From a virus: a stretch of 22,764 nucleotides of DNA. The stretch's first letter is position 1. Each line of letters starts with the position of its first letter. Both the position numbers and the translations under genes were made by a program. The notes under the pieces were generated by a model, which did not search any database, was not told where the DNA came from, and saw only the letters and a program-made list of their open reading frames with translations. Below, in pieces: positions 1 to 9,683 of the stretch. The stretch is taken from positions 1 to 22,764 of IMG/VR virus record IMGVR_UViG_3300048013_000290, one strand, 5' to 3'.

Positions 1-2
1 CA

Positions 3-3000
3 GACAATTTAGATGCTCTTAATGTAAGGGTTGTATCTTCTTCTGAGGGCAAGGCCGGTTCTATATCTAATGTAAATGGAACAAGACTAGTGCCTAATTA
101 CCAATCATTTTATAATGTAAAAGTTGTCGGATCTTATGAGGATTTTACAACTAATAATGTTTTTTATTTTTTAGTAAATAAAGACAACAATGTAAGCACT
201 ATATATTGTTATAAACCTGAAGAGGATAATATATTTAAAGTATTGTCTGACAACAACTTAGATTCAACATACTCGTTAAATTTTAATCCAGATAAACCAA
301 TAACTGGTATAGGATATATTGATGATATTTTATATTGGACAGGTGTTGATGGAAGAGAGCCTTTTAGAATTAATGTTGAGAGAGGTATTAAAACAAATCA
401 TACGGATTATGTTACCTCAGAAAATGCATATGTAACACCGATAAGTAAATCTATTGTTACTCTTATAAGAAAACCTCCAATGCTTCCTTTACAAATTACA
501 GTTATGGAAGATACAGATAGAGACACATCTTTTTTGAAATCTAGATCACATACTTTTGCTTATAGATATGTGTATAAAGATGGTGAAACAAGTGTTTTTT
601 CACCTACTTCATATCATTATCCAAATCAAGACATAGATGATGATAATCATAAAACGTCTAGAAAAATAAAAGTTGATTTTCCATTATATGAGGCAGAGTC
701 ATATGGTATATCACAAGATGTGCATAAAATACAATATGCTGTTAAATTTGACAAAGACACATCTTATTTTATATGGAAAGAGTTTGATAATATAACACAT
801 GCAACAGAATTTGCAGCACAGAAAAATAATATAGAGGGTGCGATTTCAGCAGATTTTTACAACGATGTTTTAGGTTTTGCTGTTGATGATGTTAATTCAA
901 TTAAGTTATATGACACAATTCCATATGAAGCCGAAGCATTAAGTATTGCAAGGAATAGACTGTTTTTAGGAAATATAAAAGAAGGTAGATTAAACACAAG
1001 ACAATTAAAAAGCACTGATATAGATTTAAATATAATCACACAGTCTTTTAGCGACAGTTTTAATCAATACGACAGAGATAGAGGTGGTAAAGTAAGTTTT
1101 AGTCATGCTTCTGCATATCAAATTGGTTTAGCCTTTTTTGATTTTGCAGGAAGAACTGGTGGTGTTTTAACTGACAATGCTATGAAAGTTATAACTCCAG
1201 AAAGAGAATTAGAACTTGACGCATATAATGCTTTTATAAATTTTAATTTAAATACAGAAACTGCCAATAGTATAATACCTGATTGGGCTGAATACTATGC
1301 AATAGTAAGAACAAAGAATTTAATAAAAGATTTTACTATAACAAATCTTTCTGATAGTATTAGATATTATAAAATTGACTCTAATGGAGGGTTTAGTGTC
1401 TTTGTAGAAAACAATTATCCAACTAATAATGAAAATGACAATAAAGGAATATCAGGAACTCCTAATGGTACATTTTCAGATAACCAACATGTTACTTTTG
1501 ATCCAAATCATGAAGGTGTTGCAATAGGTTTAGGTGATTTAACATCATATAAACAGGGTTACACATATCAGGAGGGTGACCGTATTAAATTAATAACTAA
1601 AGATAGAATAATAGAAATGGCTATAACAGGCCAGGAAGGAAGATATGTATTGTGTAATCTTATAGATTTAAATGAATCTGATTATTTAAATACAACAGTA
1701 TTGTCTGCATTGGATTATTCTATTATATATGAAATATATAGTCCTCATAAAATACAACCAAACGAGTTTTATTACGAAGCATTTAATGGAAGGATAATAG
1801 AATCAGGAGGTCAAAGAACTTATTCTGATACATCTGGAAACTTAATAGGAGATGTATATGTAAGAAGTTTAGCAGCAGATTTATCTGCTATAGAAGATCA
1901 CTTTCATGAAGGAAAACAGAGATCAACATCATCACAAGACTCTCCAATTCAAGGTAATGTAGCATATATAGATTTTCCTATATTTTATGGTTCAGGAGAA
2001 AACGATCTATCAGCAAACACAGGTGTAGGTAATTATACTGAATCTGATGATTACAGATATGATATTAAAATAAACTCTACAGGTAGTACCGACACTTTTG
2101 TGTGGAGAAGACGAAGTAGAGTGCAATTAGGAATTTCAACTAGTTACTCTAGTCCTATAAGCATAACAGGAAGTGCTCAATCGTTATCAGGTGGTGTTGT
2201 AATTACTTTTGAAAATACTACAGGTCATACTCTTAATGATAGATGGGTTGTATCTGCAAAAACTGCGACAAATTCTAATATGGATCAACTGGCTGATAAA
2301 ACCATGGCTTTATATAAGCCGCCTCCAGGGGGTACAATACTTCAAGGGTCTAGGATAAAAATTTATTATATAGAAAGAAGAAATCCAGTAGGGCCTAACA
2401 ATTTTACGCATGAATGGGAGGTAGAATATCCAGGAAATCTTATTACTGAAACCTTTGTTTCATTAGAAGAATTGTTTTGGGAAACCACTTTTGGAACTCA
2501 GTGTGCATCAGCATTTCAGAATAGAAAATATGCTTTTAGTTTCCGTAGAGGGAAAATGGATAACACCAATGGGGGTAATCAACGTATAAAAATATTAGAT
2601 TCTGATGGTACAGCCCCAGGAGCAAATGTTAGTTTATCCGATGGTTCTGATATTTTTATGATTGTTGAGTCAAGGGAAACAGAAGTTGGTGGAGGTAGAG
2701 ATGTAAGAACAACATATTCTCTTTTAATTGATTTTGCAGAAGAATTTGCTTACAAATCAGAATCAATGAATCCAAGTAATGATTATTTTTTAAACTGGAT
2801 TCAAATAACAGGTAAGCCCAATTTAGTTCCTTCAGAAGTTAGTAGTCAGAAAAAAACTACTGGTATTGTTTTTAGTGAAACAAAAATTCCTGGAAGTAAA
2901 ATAAATGGACTATCAAAATTTAGTGCATTAGATGAGAAAAGATTAGATGATGCTACAGGACCTTTGAGAGTTTTGCAAGTGACAAGTAAAACTCAATCAA

Positions 3001-5162
3001 CAGGATCTGTATTGTTAGCGGTTTCTGAAAATGAAACAACAGGTATTTATTTGGGTGAACAACAATTACAGCAAACATCTAGTGGAGGTCAGTTTTTAGC
3101 GGTTTCCTCAGGTGTTATTGGAACAATGAATACATTACGAGGTTCATACGGTACAAGTCACCCCGAATCATTTGTTGTTAATGAGGGAAAGGCTTTTTGG
3201 TTTGATGTAAAAAATGAAACAGTAATAAAGTATGACAATAATGGTTTGACTGCCATTGGGGATGTTAAAATGAAAACTTTCTTTAAAGAAAAGTCTAATA
3301 TAATAAATAGCGACACAATACGTCATTTTGTAGTTGGAACGTATGATGACTATAACTCAGAATATATTTTAACTATACCAAGAACAGGAGAGGTTACAAC
3401 TGTGTTACAGCAGGACCCATATTATCCTGACACACCGGTTATAGAAATAACAAACGAGGGTAGTGAGCCAACATCAAAAGTTGTAACAGTTGAAATATTT
3501 AAACCTTGGGAAATGCAGTTTGAAATGACTGTAATTGATGGTGTCGGTACTATAACATTTAATAGTCCGTATACTTTTACGATACCATCTGGTGTTGTTC
3601 AAACTCCATCAGGATCTAATATAACTGTAACAAATGCCACAACAGGTGGTTTCACGTCATCTAATAATGAATTTTCTGGTTCTGGTACTTTAACAATATC
3701 TGGTGTATTTGGCGATGTAGAACATATAATTCTACAATTGAATAGAGTTATTCAACCAAGGTTGTCTGCTATTGTTGTTTCTAATTTAATAACATATACA
3801 AATGATACTGAATTAGATTTCGGAGCACAAACAAGTGGTAATACACCAATAAGAGTTACAGATGCTACAGATGGTACTTTTCCTATGTTTGAGGAAAAAA
3901 GTTTAGTCCCTTCTAATGGAACGTTAACAATACCTTGTACTTCTACAGTCCCATGGCAATTTGGTATAGCAGACAATAATTCTACTAATTTTACAGAATG
4001 TGAGTTAGGGGTTTGTTCTGATATTGCAGCAAATAGAATTACTACAAACGCTACTGCAATAACTGCGTCAAGCACAACTATAGGTTATCAACCAGGAACT
4101 TTTAACATCACTATCACAGGTATTGATGAAGATATAGACTCTATAGTTATAGATTCCAGACCACTTAAAAGAGCGGTATTTGGTAGTTTTACTTTTGATG
4201 ATATAACAGCATCAGGATTAAGTTTAAATTCATCTATAGTTTTAAATAAAGAAACAGCAACAGAATTCGGGTTTGTTTATTCTACTACAGACACTGATCC
4301 TTCAATAGGAGAATCTGGGGTGACCAAGGTTGCCTTATCAGGAAGTACTTCTGATATGTCACACACTATAACAGGATTAAGTGCAGACACAACAGTATAC
4401 GCAAAAGCATATTTAACATCTAACTTTGGAACAAGATATGGTGTTTGTTATAACCAGGCTACAGGATCAGCAAGTAATACAGCACCCGCAGTAACCTCTG
4501 ATAGTTTCAGTTCTACTAACAATAGGTTTACAGGAATTATAACTTCTAATGGAGGATCAACAGCAGGGACAAATGGTATTACAGAAAGAGGTTGGGTTTT
4601 CTCATCAAGCGACAACACTCCTACTATAGGTGAGTCAGGTGTTGTAAAAATACTAGCACCTCAAGTTGCTATTGATTCATTCCCTTACACTTATACAAGT
4701 CTTAATACTTTGTTAGTATCAGGCACACAATATTACTGGAGGGCATATGCTAAAAATGATGTAGGTACTTCTTATGGTGATGTGAAAACCTTCACCACAG
4801 CAGATACTTCAGTGGGTATTGGAGGGTTTACATTGCAAAGTAATAGTGTTTCAGGTAACGGTGGATATGTACAGGTTGATGTTACTAAAAATGTAACAAC
4901 AGGAATAGTAGCGGGAGACATAACATTTGTAATTTCTGCTAGTACTTCTATTATAGAAGGTGAAGAAGTAGCGGTAGCGTTTACAAATACACAAACTATA
5001 GACTCTGTTCAGGTGTACATTCCTGCAAATTATTCTGGTAGTAGTAGATATATTAATTTAAAAGTGAACTTATTTGATGGTATTCCAAACTTAACAGGAA
5101 GCAACACACCTGTTACAATACAAGGTACTATTAATCAAGCAAGTTCGTCATTTCAACCATAA
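3..5162 (+). CDS. Large tail structural protein, 5'-partial (muzzle/nozzle-type) with FN3-like C-terminus
   Basis: The frame is open from base 3, so the gene begins upstream of the window. The GTG at 90 is an internal valine codon: the 29 codons before it are uninterrupted and read like the rest. About 1719 residues are visible. The text from about 2750 to 3390 (NGLSKFSAL, an AVSENETTGIY stretch, YGTSHPES, AFWFDV, NGLTAIGDVKMKTFF, then a GTYDDYNSEYI motif) recalls the large structural proteins of crAss-like and Cellulophaga podoviruses. By position before the ejection genes it could form the lower tail (muzzle/nozzle). The C-terminal third is beta-rich: two FN3-like repeats (about 4180-4803), then a final domain from about 4815 with IPANYSGSSRY and an IQGTINQA end, resembling a BACON-type domain. 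Structural role is fairly secure; the exact tail position and the BACON reading are inferred. Confidence 0.8.
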   Translation, partial: DNLDALNVRVVSSSEGKAGSISNVNGTRLVPNYQSFYNVKVVGSYEDFTTNNVFYFLVNKDNNVSTIYCYKPEEDNIFKVLSDNNLDSTYSLNFNPDKPITGIGYIDDILYWTGVDGREPFRINVERGIKTNHTDYVTSENAYVTPISKSIVTLIRKPPMLPLQITVMEDTDRDTSFLKSRSHTFAYRYVYKDGETSVFSPTSYHYPNQDIDDDNHKTSRKIKVDFPLYEAESYGISQDVHKIQYAVKFDKDTSYFIWKEFDNITHATEFAAQKNNIEGAISADFYNDVLGFAVDDVNSIKLYDTIPYEAEALSIARNRLFLGNIKEGRLNTRQLKSTDIDLNIITQSFSDSFNQYDRDRGGKVSFSHASAYQIGLAFFDFAGRTGGVLTDNAMKVITPERELELDAYNAFINFNLNTETANSIIPDWAEYYAIVRTKNLIKDFTITNLSDSIRYYKIDSNGGFSVFVENNYPTNNENDNKGISGTPNGTFSDNQHVTFDPNHEGVAIGLGDLTSYKQGYTYQEGDRIKLITKDRIIEMAITGQEGRYVLCNLIDLNESDYLNTTVLSALDYSIIYEIYSPHKIQPNEFYYEAFNGRIIESGGQRTYSDTSGNLIGDVYVRSLAADLSAIEDHFHEGKQRSTSSQDSPIQGNVAYIDFPIFYGSGENDLSANTGVGNYTESDDYRYDIKINSTGSTDTFVWRRRSRVQLGISTSYSSPISITGSAQSLSGGVVITFENTTGHTLNDRWVVSAKTATNSNMDQLADKTMALYKPPPGGTILQGSRIKIYYIERRNPVGPNNFTHEWEVEYPGNLITETFVSLEELFWETTFGTQCASAFQNRKYAFSFRRGKMDNTNGGNQRIKILDSDGTAPGANVSLSDGSDIFMIVESRETEVGGGRDVRTTYSLLIDFAEEFAYKSESMNPSNDYFLNWIQITGKPNLVPSEVSSQKKTTGIVFSETKIPGSKINGLSKFSALDEKRLDDATGPLRVLQVTSKTQSTGSVLLAVSENETTGIYLGEQQLQQTSSGGQFLAVSSGVIGTMNTLRGSYGTSHPESFVVNEGKAFWFDVKNETVIKYDNNGLTAIGDVKMKTFFKEKSNIINSDTIRHFVVGTYDDYNSEYILTIPRTGEVTTVLQQDPYYPDTPVIEITNEGSEPTSKVVTVEIFKPWEMQFEMTVIDGVGTITFNSPYTFTIPSGVVQTPSGSNITVTNATTGGFTSSNNEFSGSGTLTISGVFGDVEHIILQLNRVIQPRLSAIVVSNLITYTNDTELDFGAQTSGNTPIRVTDATDGTFPMFEEKSLVPSNGTLTIPCTSTVPWQFGIADNNSTNFTECELGVCSDIAANRITTNATAITASSTTIGYQPGTFNITITGIDEDIDSIVIDSRPLKRAVFGSFTFDDITASGLSLNSSIVLNKETATEFGFVYSTTDTDPSIGESGVTKVALSGSTSDMSHTITGLSADTTVYAKAYLTSNFGTRYGVCYNQATGSASNTAPAVTSDSFSSTNNRFTGIITSNGGSTAGTNGITERGWVFSSSDNTPTIGESGVVKILAPQVAIDSFPYTYTSLNTLLVSGTQYYWRAYAKNDVGTSYGDVKTFTTADTSVGIGGFTLQSNSVSGNGGYVQVDVTKNVTTGIVAGDITFVISASTSIIEGEEVAVAFTNTQTIDSVQVYIPANYSGSSRYINLKVNLFDGIPNLTGSNTPVTIQGTINQASSSFQP
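4180..4803 (+). repeat. Two tandem FN3-like protein repeats in the large tail protein
   Basis: Two successive units of about 100 residues share a plan: an E-x-G-W/F-V-Y/F-S-S/T opening, the near-identical PSIGESGVTK and PTIGESGVVK, then a TVYAKAYLTSNFGTRYG or QYYWRAYAKNDVGTSYG strand pair. The pattern is familiar from FN3-like modules of Bacteroidetes surface proteins. The DNA has diverged, so this is an old protein-level duplication and not a recent DNA repeat. Carbohydrate or cell-surface contact is the usual inference for such modules on phage tails. Confidence 0.65.
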
Positions 5163-5168
5163 AAAAAT

Positions 5169-6710
5169 ATGAGTAATTTTTGTATAAATACTGACTTTAA
5201 TCCAGGAGACGAAATAAAAATAGTTTTCGACATACATAATGAGGTGCCTACTACCACAGATAAAACAGTATATATTGTAGATTTACAAGAAGGAACTCCT
5301 CATACTATAGCAGAAGAAAATATAACTCGAAGTGATTATCAGGCAATACAGTCACAAAACATTCATTGGAGTAATGTTCGTGGAAGTTATGTAAATGGTG
5401 CTTGGCAAACTAATGAAAATTTTTATGCGGGTGCCACGTCATCTGATGGTGTATACAATACTAATAAAATAATAAGCCAACCAAAACATGAAACTTCCGC
5501 TGCTAAAATAGCATCAGATATTTCAAGGACTATAAGCGGTGTTACTTATGATGATTGGTATCTACCAACACAAGGTGAGTTAAGTACTTTGTATAATTTA
5601 ATGGATGTTTTAGATCCTGTAATTGTTGCAAATGGTGGTTCTAAATTAAGAAAAAATCACTCATGGGCTATTGTAAAAAATTACTGGGCTTCCTGGGAAA
5701 GTGCTAGTCCAACTACAACAACTCCTGTTATTAGTATGTCTTTTAACCCAAACTCTGGAGGTGGTGCAACTTTTGGTAGACAAAAGTATCATAAATTTAG
5801 AGTTAGAGCAGTTAGACGTATGACCACTACAGATAATGTTTCTGTAGGAGATTTTTATAAAGGTGGTGTAATATTTAAAATTATAGATAGCGATACAGCA
5901 ATAACTCCAGAAGTAGATCTAGATATTACTATGGGTTATGCAGATACAAATATATTTTCTGCTAATGATTTAGCAAGTGGGTATTCTAATTCAGGGGTTG
6001 AGGTTTCGGTTACCGCAACACATGGTTCGAGTCCAGAAATATGTTTTAATTATACAAACAGCAATGCAGGTGATTATGAGTGGACAACAAATGTCAGAAT
6101 ATTTAAGAAGGTAGAAGAGATAGAAGAACAAATTTCTGTTGGGAAAAGAACTACACTTGCTTGGAGTGAAGCGGCTCAAAGATGGGTAACTAGATATTCT
6201 TTTACTCCTGAGTATTTTTCAACTTATAAAACCGGGTTCGCATCATTTGTAAATGGACGATTGTTTATTCATGACGATTCGAATAATAAAAACTATTTTT
6301 ACAATGGTAAATATCCTACTCAAGTTTGTTATGTTGAGAATATAGAACCATCGCAGCCTAAGGTGTTTTTAACACATTCTGTGGAAGGTAATTCAGAACC
6401 ATCATTAGCAAAGTTTGAAACGATAGATAACTGGACAATGAATAGTGACCTTGTAAAAGGTGATTATATAGAAAGAGAAGGTACTTATTACTCTGATATG
6501 TTTGGAGATGTTAATGACCCTAATGTAGGTGATAATGCAACATATGGTGATAAGTTAATGAGAGGGACAAAACTAAGAGGTCAATACTTAAAAGTATTTA
6601 TGACCTTCAGACAAGAAGATTTAGAAGTAAAACATTCTAACATCGGATATATAACAAGTAAAGGACATACAACAAATGGTTCAAGAGGAGGCAGTCAAAA
6701 AACAAGGTGA
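5169..6710 (+). CDS. Tail-associated protein with embedded Lcl/DUF1566 C-type-lectin-like domain
   Basis: 513 residues, starting 6 bases after the previous stop behind an A-rich TAAAAAAAT leader. Residues about 40-217 match the Lcl C-terminal/DUF1566 pattern: an AAKIASDI helix, YDDWYLPTQGE at 127-137, YWASWESA at 172-179 and FRVRAVRR at 210-217. This fold also carries the variable region of many diversity-generating-retroelement targets. A VGDFYKGGVIF motif, which normally precedes such domains, here follows it (about 227-237). The rest (about 330-505) has the style of crAss-like/Cellulophaga structural proteins: WVTRYSFTPEYFSTY, FVNGRLFIHDD, then YIEREGTYYSDMFGD and LRGQYLKVFMTF. It probably sits on the tail next to the upstream protein and contacts the host surface. 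The domain call is good; receptor binding is inferred from fold and context. Confidence 0.65.
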   Translation: MSNFCINTDFNPGDEIKIVFDIHNEVPTTTDKTVYIVDLQEGTPHTIAEENITRSDYQAIQSQNIHWSNVRGSYVNGAWQTNENFYAGATSSDGVYNTNKIISQPKHETSAAKIASDISRTISGVTYDDWYLPTQGELSTLYNLMDVLDPVIVANGGSKLRKNHSWAIVKNYWASWESASPTTTTPVISMSFNPNSGGGATFGRQKYHKFRVRAVRRMTTTDNVSVGDFYKGGVIFKIIDSDTAITPEVDLDITMGYADTNIFSANDLASGYSNSGVEVSVTATHGSSPEICFNYTNSNAGDYEWTTNVRIFKKVEEIEEQISVGKRTTLAWSEAAQRWVTRYSFTPEYFSTYKTGFASFVNGRLFIHDDSNNKNYFYNGKYPTQVCYVENIEPSQPKVFLTHSVEGNSEPSLAKFETIDNWTMNSDLVKGDYIEREGTYYSDMFGDVNDPNVGDNATYGDKLMRGTKLRGQYLKVFMTFRQEDLEVKHSNIGYITSKGHTTNGSRGGSQKTR

Positions 6711-7170
6711 AACTGGAGTTAGTAACTACAAGCAAAAACTTGAAGATTTACAAAATGTAATGATTGCTAACAATGATCGAGATGGTATATATGGAGATGG
6801 TAAGACATTAGTAAATAATGAAGAATTTAAAATAACTCATGATTTCTCAGATCAATTATATATGAGAAAAATGAGAATGCCTGAAGGGTCATTTGTGGTT
6901 AGTGCGATACATCATACTGATCATTTTTGGTTTTTACTATCTGGTAGAATATTTGTTACGACAGATGGTGAAACAGTAGAACATGTAGCACCTTGTTATG
7001 CTAGATCTATAAAAGGGGCAAAAAGATTTATTGTTTGTGCGGAGGAATGTTTATTTATTAATGTGCATAAAAACCCAACAAACACAAAAGACATTGATGA
7101 GGTGCAAGATAATTTGTACTCAATAACAATAGAAGAATATAATAAAAAAGAAAAATCATGGCAGGAATAG
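6676..7170 (+). CDS. Cupin-fold phage protein
   Basis: 164 residues, with the start inside the last 35 bases of the previous gene, so probably translationally coupled. The core, residues about 60-131, alternates short beta strands in cupin style: a G-S-F-V-V-S-A-I-H-H-T-D-H stretch (71-83), FLLSGRIFVTTDGE (86-99), VAPCYARSIKGAKR (104-117) and CLFINVHKN (125-133). H80, H83 and H131 could be metal or ligand contacts, but the canonical cupin-motif glutamate is not seen where expected, so enzymatic activity is doubtful. Similar small cupin proteins occur among structural genes of other podoviruses; their role is not established to my knowledge. The N-terminal 28 residues precede a second possible ATG at 6760. 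The upstream ATG is kept because the coupled arrangement is typical here. Confidence 0.55.
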   Translation: MVQEEAVKKQGETGVSNYKQKLEDLQNVMIANNDRDGIYGDGKTLVNNEEFKITHDFSDQLYMRKMRMPEGSFVVSAIHHTDHFWFLLSGRIFVTTDGETVEHVAPCYARSIKGAKRFIVCAEECLFINVHKNPTNTKDIDEVQDNLYSITIEEYNKKEKSWQE

Positions 7171-7763
7171 TTACAGCAGGATTAATCGGAGGAGGTATAC
7201 AAGCCTTAGGTGGTTTGGCTCAAGCAGCCTCTGGTATATTTGGCAAGAAAAAAAGACAAAGAAGATTAGAGAGTCTTCTTGCTCAAAGACCTAAATATAA
7301 AATACCAAAAGAGATATCACAAGACATGGAGATGATGCGTAACCGAAAAGATGGTAGGTTATCAGAACAACAAGACATGAAAAATGCTTTATTCACTAAC
7401 GTACAAAACACAGTTGCAAGAGCCCAGGCGGCTTCAGGATCTTTAGAAGATCAGTTAGCAATTGGTGCAAGTGCAGGTGCAGGAATGCAAGATGCATTAA
7501 TAAAGAATAGAATGGCCGGTGCTCAAGAGAGAGCAAACAGAATCTCTGGATATAGAGAATCTTTAACTAACATGGCTCAAGCAAAAGACCAAGCATTTAA
7601 ATTAAATGAATTAGATCCATTTAAAATGAAAGTTCAAGGGACACTAGCAAACGATGCAATGTCTAGACAGATGACTTTTGGTGGAATTAATCAGGCAGGT
7701 GCAGGTTTAGCAAATATGGGAACAGCAGGAACAGCCGCAGGTAATACTGGGTTTTTCCAATAA
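7158..7763 (+). CDS. Internal virion protein, T7 gp14-like (ejection protein)
   Basis: 201 residues, overlapping the cupin gene by 13 bases. Residues 2-28 form a Gly/Ala-rich hydrophobic segment, immediately followed by a strongly basic patch (GKKKRQRR, about 29-36). The remainder is Ala/Gln/Met-rich and helical, and it ends in a Gly/Ala-rich tail (QAGAGLANMGTAGTAAG). This layout, an amphiphilic N-terminus plus a helical body, just before a medium and then a giant internal protein, is that of T7 gp14 and related podoviral ejection proteins, which enter the host outer envelope and open the DNA channel. No sequence motif proves homology; the call rests on composition and gene order. Confidence 0.55.
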   Translation: MAGIVTAGLIGGGIQALGGLAQAASGIFGKKKRQRRLESLLAQRPKYKIPKEISQDMEMMRNRKDGRLSEQQDMKNALFTNVQNTVARAQAASGSLEDQLAIGASAGAGMQDALIKNRMAGAQERANRISGYRESLTNMAQAKDQAFKLNELDPFKMKVQGTLANDAMSRQMTFGGINQAGAGLANMGTAGTAAGNTGFFQ

Positions 7764-7772
7764 AACATAATT

Positions 7773-9680
7773 ATGGCAAAATATACACCGACTTTATTAG
7801 GTAAAGACACAGAAATAAATATAGCACCTTTCTTTGGAGGGGGCTTTGTTGATGCAGGAGCAGCACAATTAAATCAGGCTGTTCAAAATAATGCAAGAGC
7901 AATAACCGAAGCAAAGAACAAGAAATTTGAACAAGCCCAAAAACTTAGAGATGGTATTGTGTCAGGACATTTTTCTGATATAATGGCCGCTCAGGTTGGA
8001 GAAGATATTGCAGAACTAGCATCAATGGGTACTTATTCAGAAGCATACCAAGTTAAACTTGCTGAGGCTAATGCTAGATTAGGTGTTAATGTCGCTAAAC
8101 AAGAACAGATTACCACAGGTGCTAAAGAAATAACAGATCAGTTTCAACAAGATCCAAGTAATAAGTATTATGAGCGTAATGCTTTGGGTGCAAACTTAGA
8201 CGATACAATTCAATCGGGCGGTTTAAATACAACAAGAAATGACTTAGATGATTCTTTTAAATATTTTAAAAACAACACTAAAAACATTAAAGATGGTGTT
8301 GTTAGAACGGACTTTCAATCTAAACTTGGAGAGATAGTACAAAAAGTAGAAGCAACAGGCGGCTTAACTAATGTAAATTCTGAGTTTGCCAAATTTACAA
8401 AAACATCTGATGGTCAAAAATTCGTTACAGGTTATACTTATGATCCTGTAAATAGAATGTACATCCCTGCTTTTGATGAGAGTAAGTTACCTCCAAGAGG
8501 TTTAGTTGAATTGTATAGAGGAATCGATGACGCTGCTGCAACTTTAATGGATGATTATGTAAGTAAAAAACACAAAGAAAAAGCAGACGATCCAAATTCA
8601 CCTATAACAGAGTTTGCAAAAGATCAGTATGAAAGAAGATTTATACTAGAAGAAATGCAAAAGTTAGCCCCAGGTGGATCTATGCAAGATATAGAGCAGG
8701 ATGAGTTTAGAAGCAGAAGGGCTCCAACTGAATCTGTAAAAAAAGATCAAATTGAGAAAATCAAGGACAAAGCAGCATTAGATGCGGTACTAAACAAAGT
8801 AGAACAAGTACGATTGTTAGATGCTAATCAAATGCAGTCTAAAGGCATGATGGTTAATTATGTAGATATTGATCCTTCGGGCACTGGAAATCCAATAAGA
8901 ATGTTAGACCTTTCTGGAACACAAGATTTAGATATTCCTATAGCAAAACAAGTTTATATCAATAATCAAACAGGAGAAAGAAAAGAATCTTATGTTGCTC
9001 CAAATAAAGTTTATTTAGATGTTGATGAAGAAAGTGGTATGAATTCACTTTATCTAGTAACAGGTGATGATGGCGATGAAACTTATACTGTTTATAATGA
9101 TAGAAATATATCTACACTTGCTTTAAGATTATCTAATGCTAATTTTGGTGGATCGTCTGTTTATAAGAACTGGAATCTGATATCACAACAAAATGGTGAG
9201 TTATCAAGAGATGGAATAACTACTAATCAATTAAATAAATTAGATAAACCAGATTCAGTTATAGCAGATGGAATAAGAACGAAAAACGATGCTATTTCAC
9301 AAGGAGCAGAAGCCCCATCTTTTGATGTAACAGAATTGAACAACAACTTTAAAGAAGCAGGTAATAATCATGATAAAATAGATGCAGCACTTGAGCCTGT
9401 AAATATTTATTTTGCTAGAGAAGGACATTTTGATGTTGGTATTGTAGATAGAAACGGTAAACAGGTTACTGATAAAAGAGTAAAATATTTAGATTTCAAA
9501 AGAGATGGATACTATGGCGGAACCAGAGGTTTTGATAAAAAATATGGTATACTAAGATATAAAGTAGATAATGGAGATGGGACTTTTGGCCCAGAACAGA
9601 CAGTAGAAATGAAAACATCTGACTTTGTGAATTCAGTAGCAGGTTCAGCAGGACAATTCAATTTAAATCAGGAAAGATAA
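7773..9680 (+). CDS. Internal virion protein, T7 gp15-like by position
   Basis: 635 residues, starting 9 bases after the gp14-like gene and ending 3 bases before the giant gene. No transmembrane segment is visible. Residues about 30-110 are a long Ala/Gln/Lys-rich helix region (LNQAVQNNARAITEAKNKK and following), and later parts are mixed, ending in beta-rich text around residues 545-625 (REGHFDVGIVDRNGK, GYYGGTRGFDKKYGILRY). In T7-like phages the gene between gp14 and gp16 encodes a soluble helical tube protein of the periplasmic ejection channel, and size and order fit that. I recognise no family-specific motif, so the function is inferred from its place between two better-supported ejection genes. 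Confidence 0.45.
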   Translation: MAKYTPTLLGKDTEINIAPFFGGGFVDAGAAQLNQAVQNNARAITEAKNKKFEQAQKLRDGIVSGHFSDIMAAQVGEDIAELASMGTYSEAYQVKLAEANARLGVNVAKQEQITTGAKEITDQFQQDPSNKYYERNALGANLDDTIQSGGLNTTRNDLDDSFKYFKNNTKNIKDGVVRTDFQSKLGEIVQKVEATGGLTNVNSEFAKFTKTSDGQKFVTGYTYDPVNRMYIPAFDESKLPPRGLVELYRGIDDAAATLMDDYVSKKHKEKADDPNSPITEFAKDQYERRFILEEMQKLAPGGSMQDIEQDEFRSRRAPTESVKKDQIEKIKDKAALDAVLNKVEQVRLLDANQMQSKGMMVNYVDIDPSGTGNPIRMLDLSGTQDLDIPIAKQVYINNQTGERKESYVAPNKVYLDVDEESGMNSLYLVTGDDGDETYTVYNDRNISTLALRLSNANFGGSSVYKNWNLISQQNGELSRDGITTNQLNKLDKPDSVIADGIRTKNDAISQGAEAPSFDVTELNNNFKEAGNNHDKIDAALEPVNIYFAREGHFDVGIVDRNGKQVTDKRVKYLDFKRDGYYGGTRGFDKKYGILRYKVDNGDGTFGPEQTVEMKTSDFVNSVAGSAGQFNLNQER

Positions 9681-9683
9681 AAT

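Noticed and set aside
90-92. GTG as the start of the large tail protein
   Set aside because: The frame is open with coding-like text back to base 3, so this is an internal valine codon of a gene that begins outside the window.
3752-4075. Antisense ORF within the tail gene
   Set aside because: It is antisense to clearly coding, conserved-style sequence and has no independent start signal or recognisable protein features.
5670-5825. Complete diversity-generating retroelement
   Set aside because: Only a target-like fold is present. No reverse transcriptase or template repeat was seen in the window.
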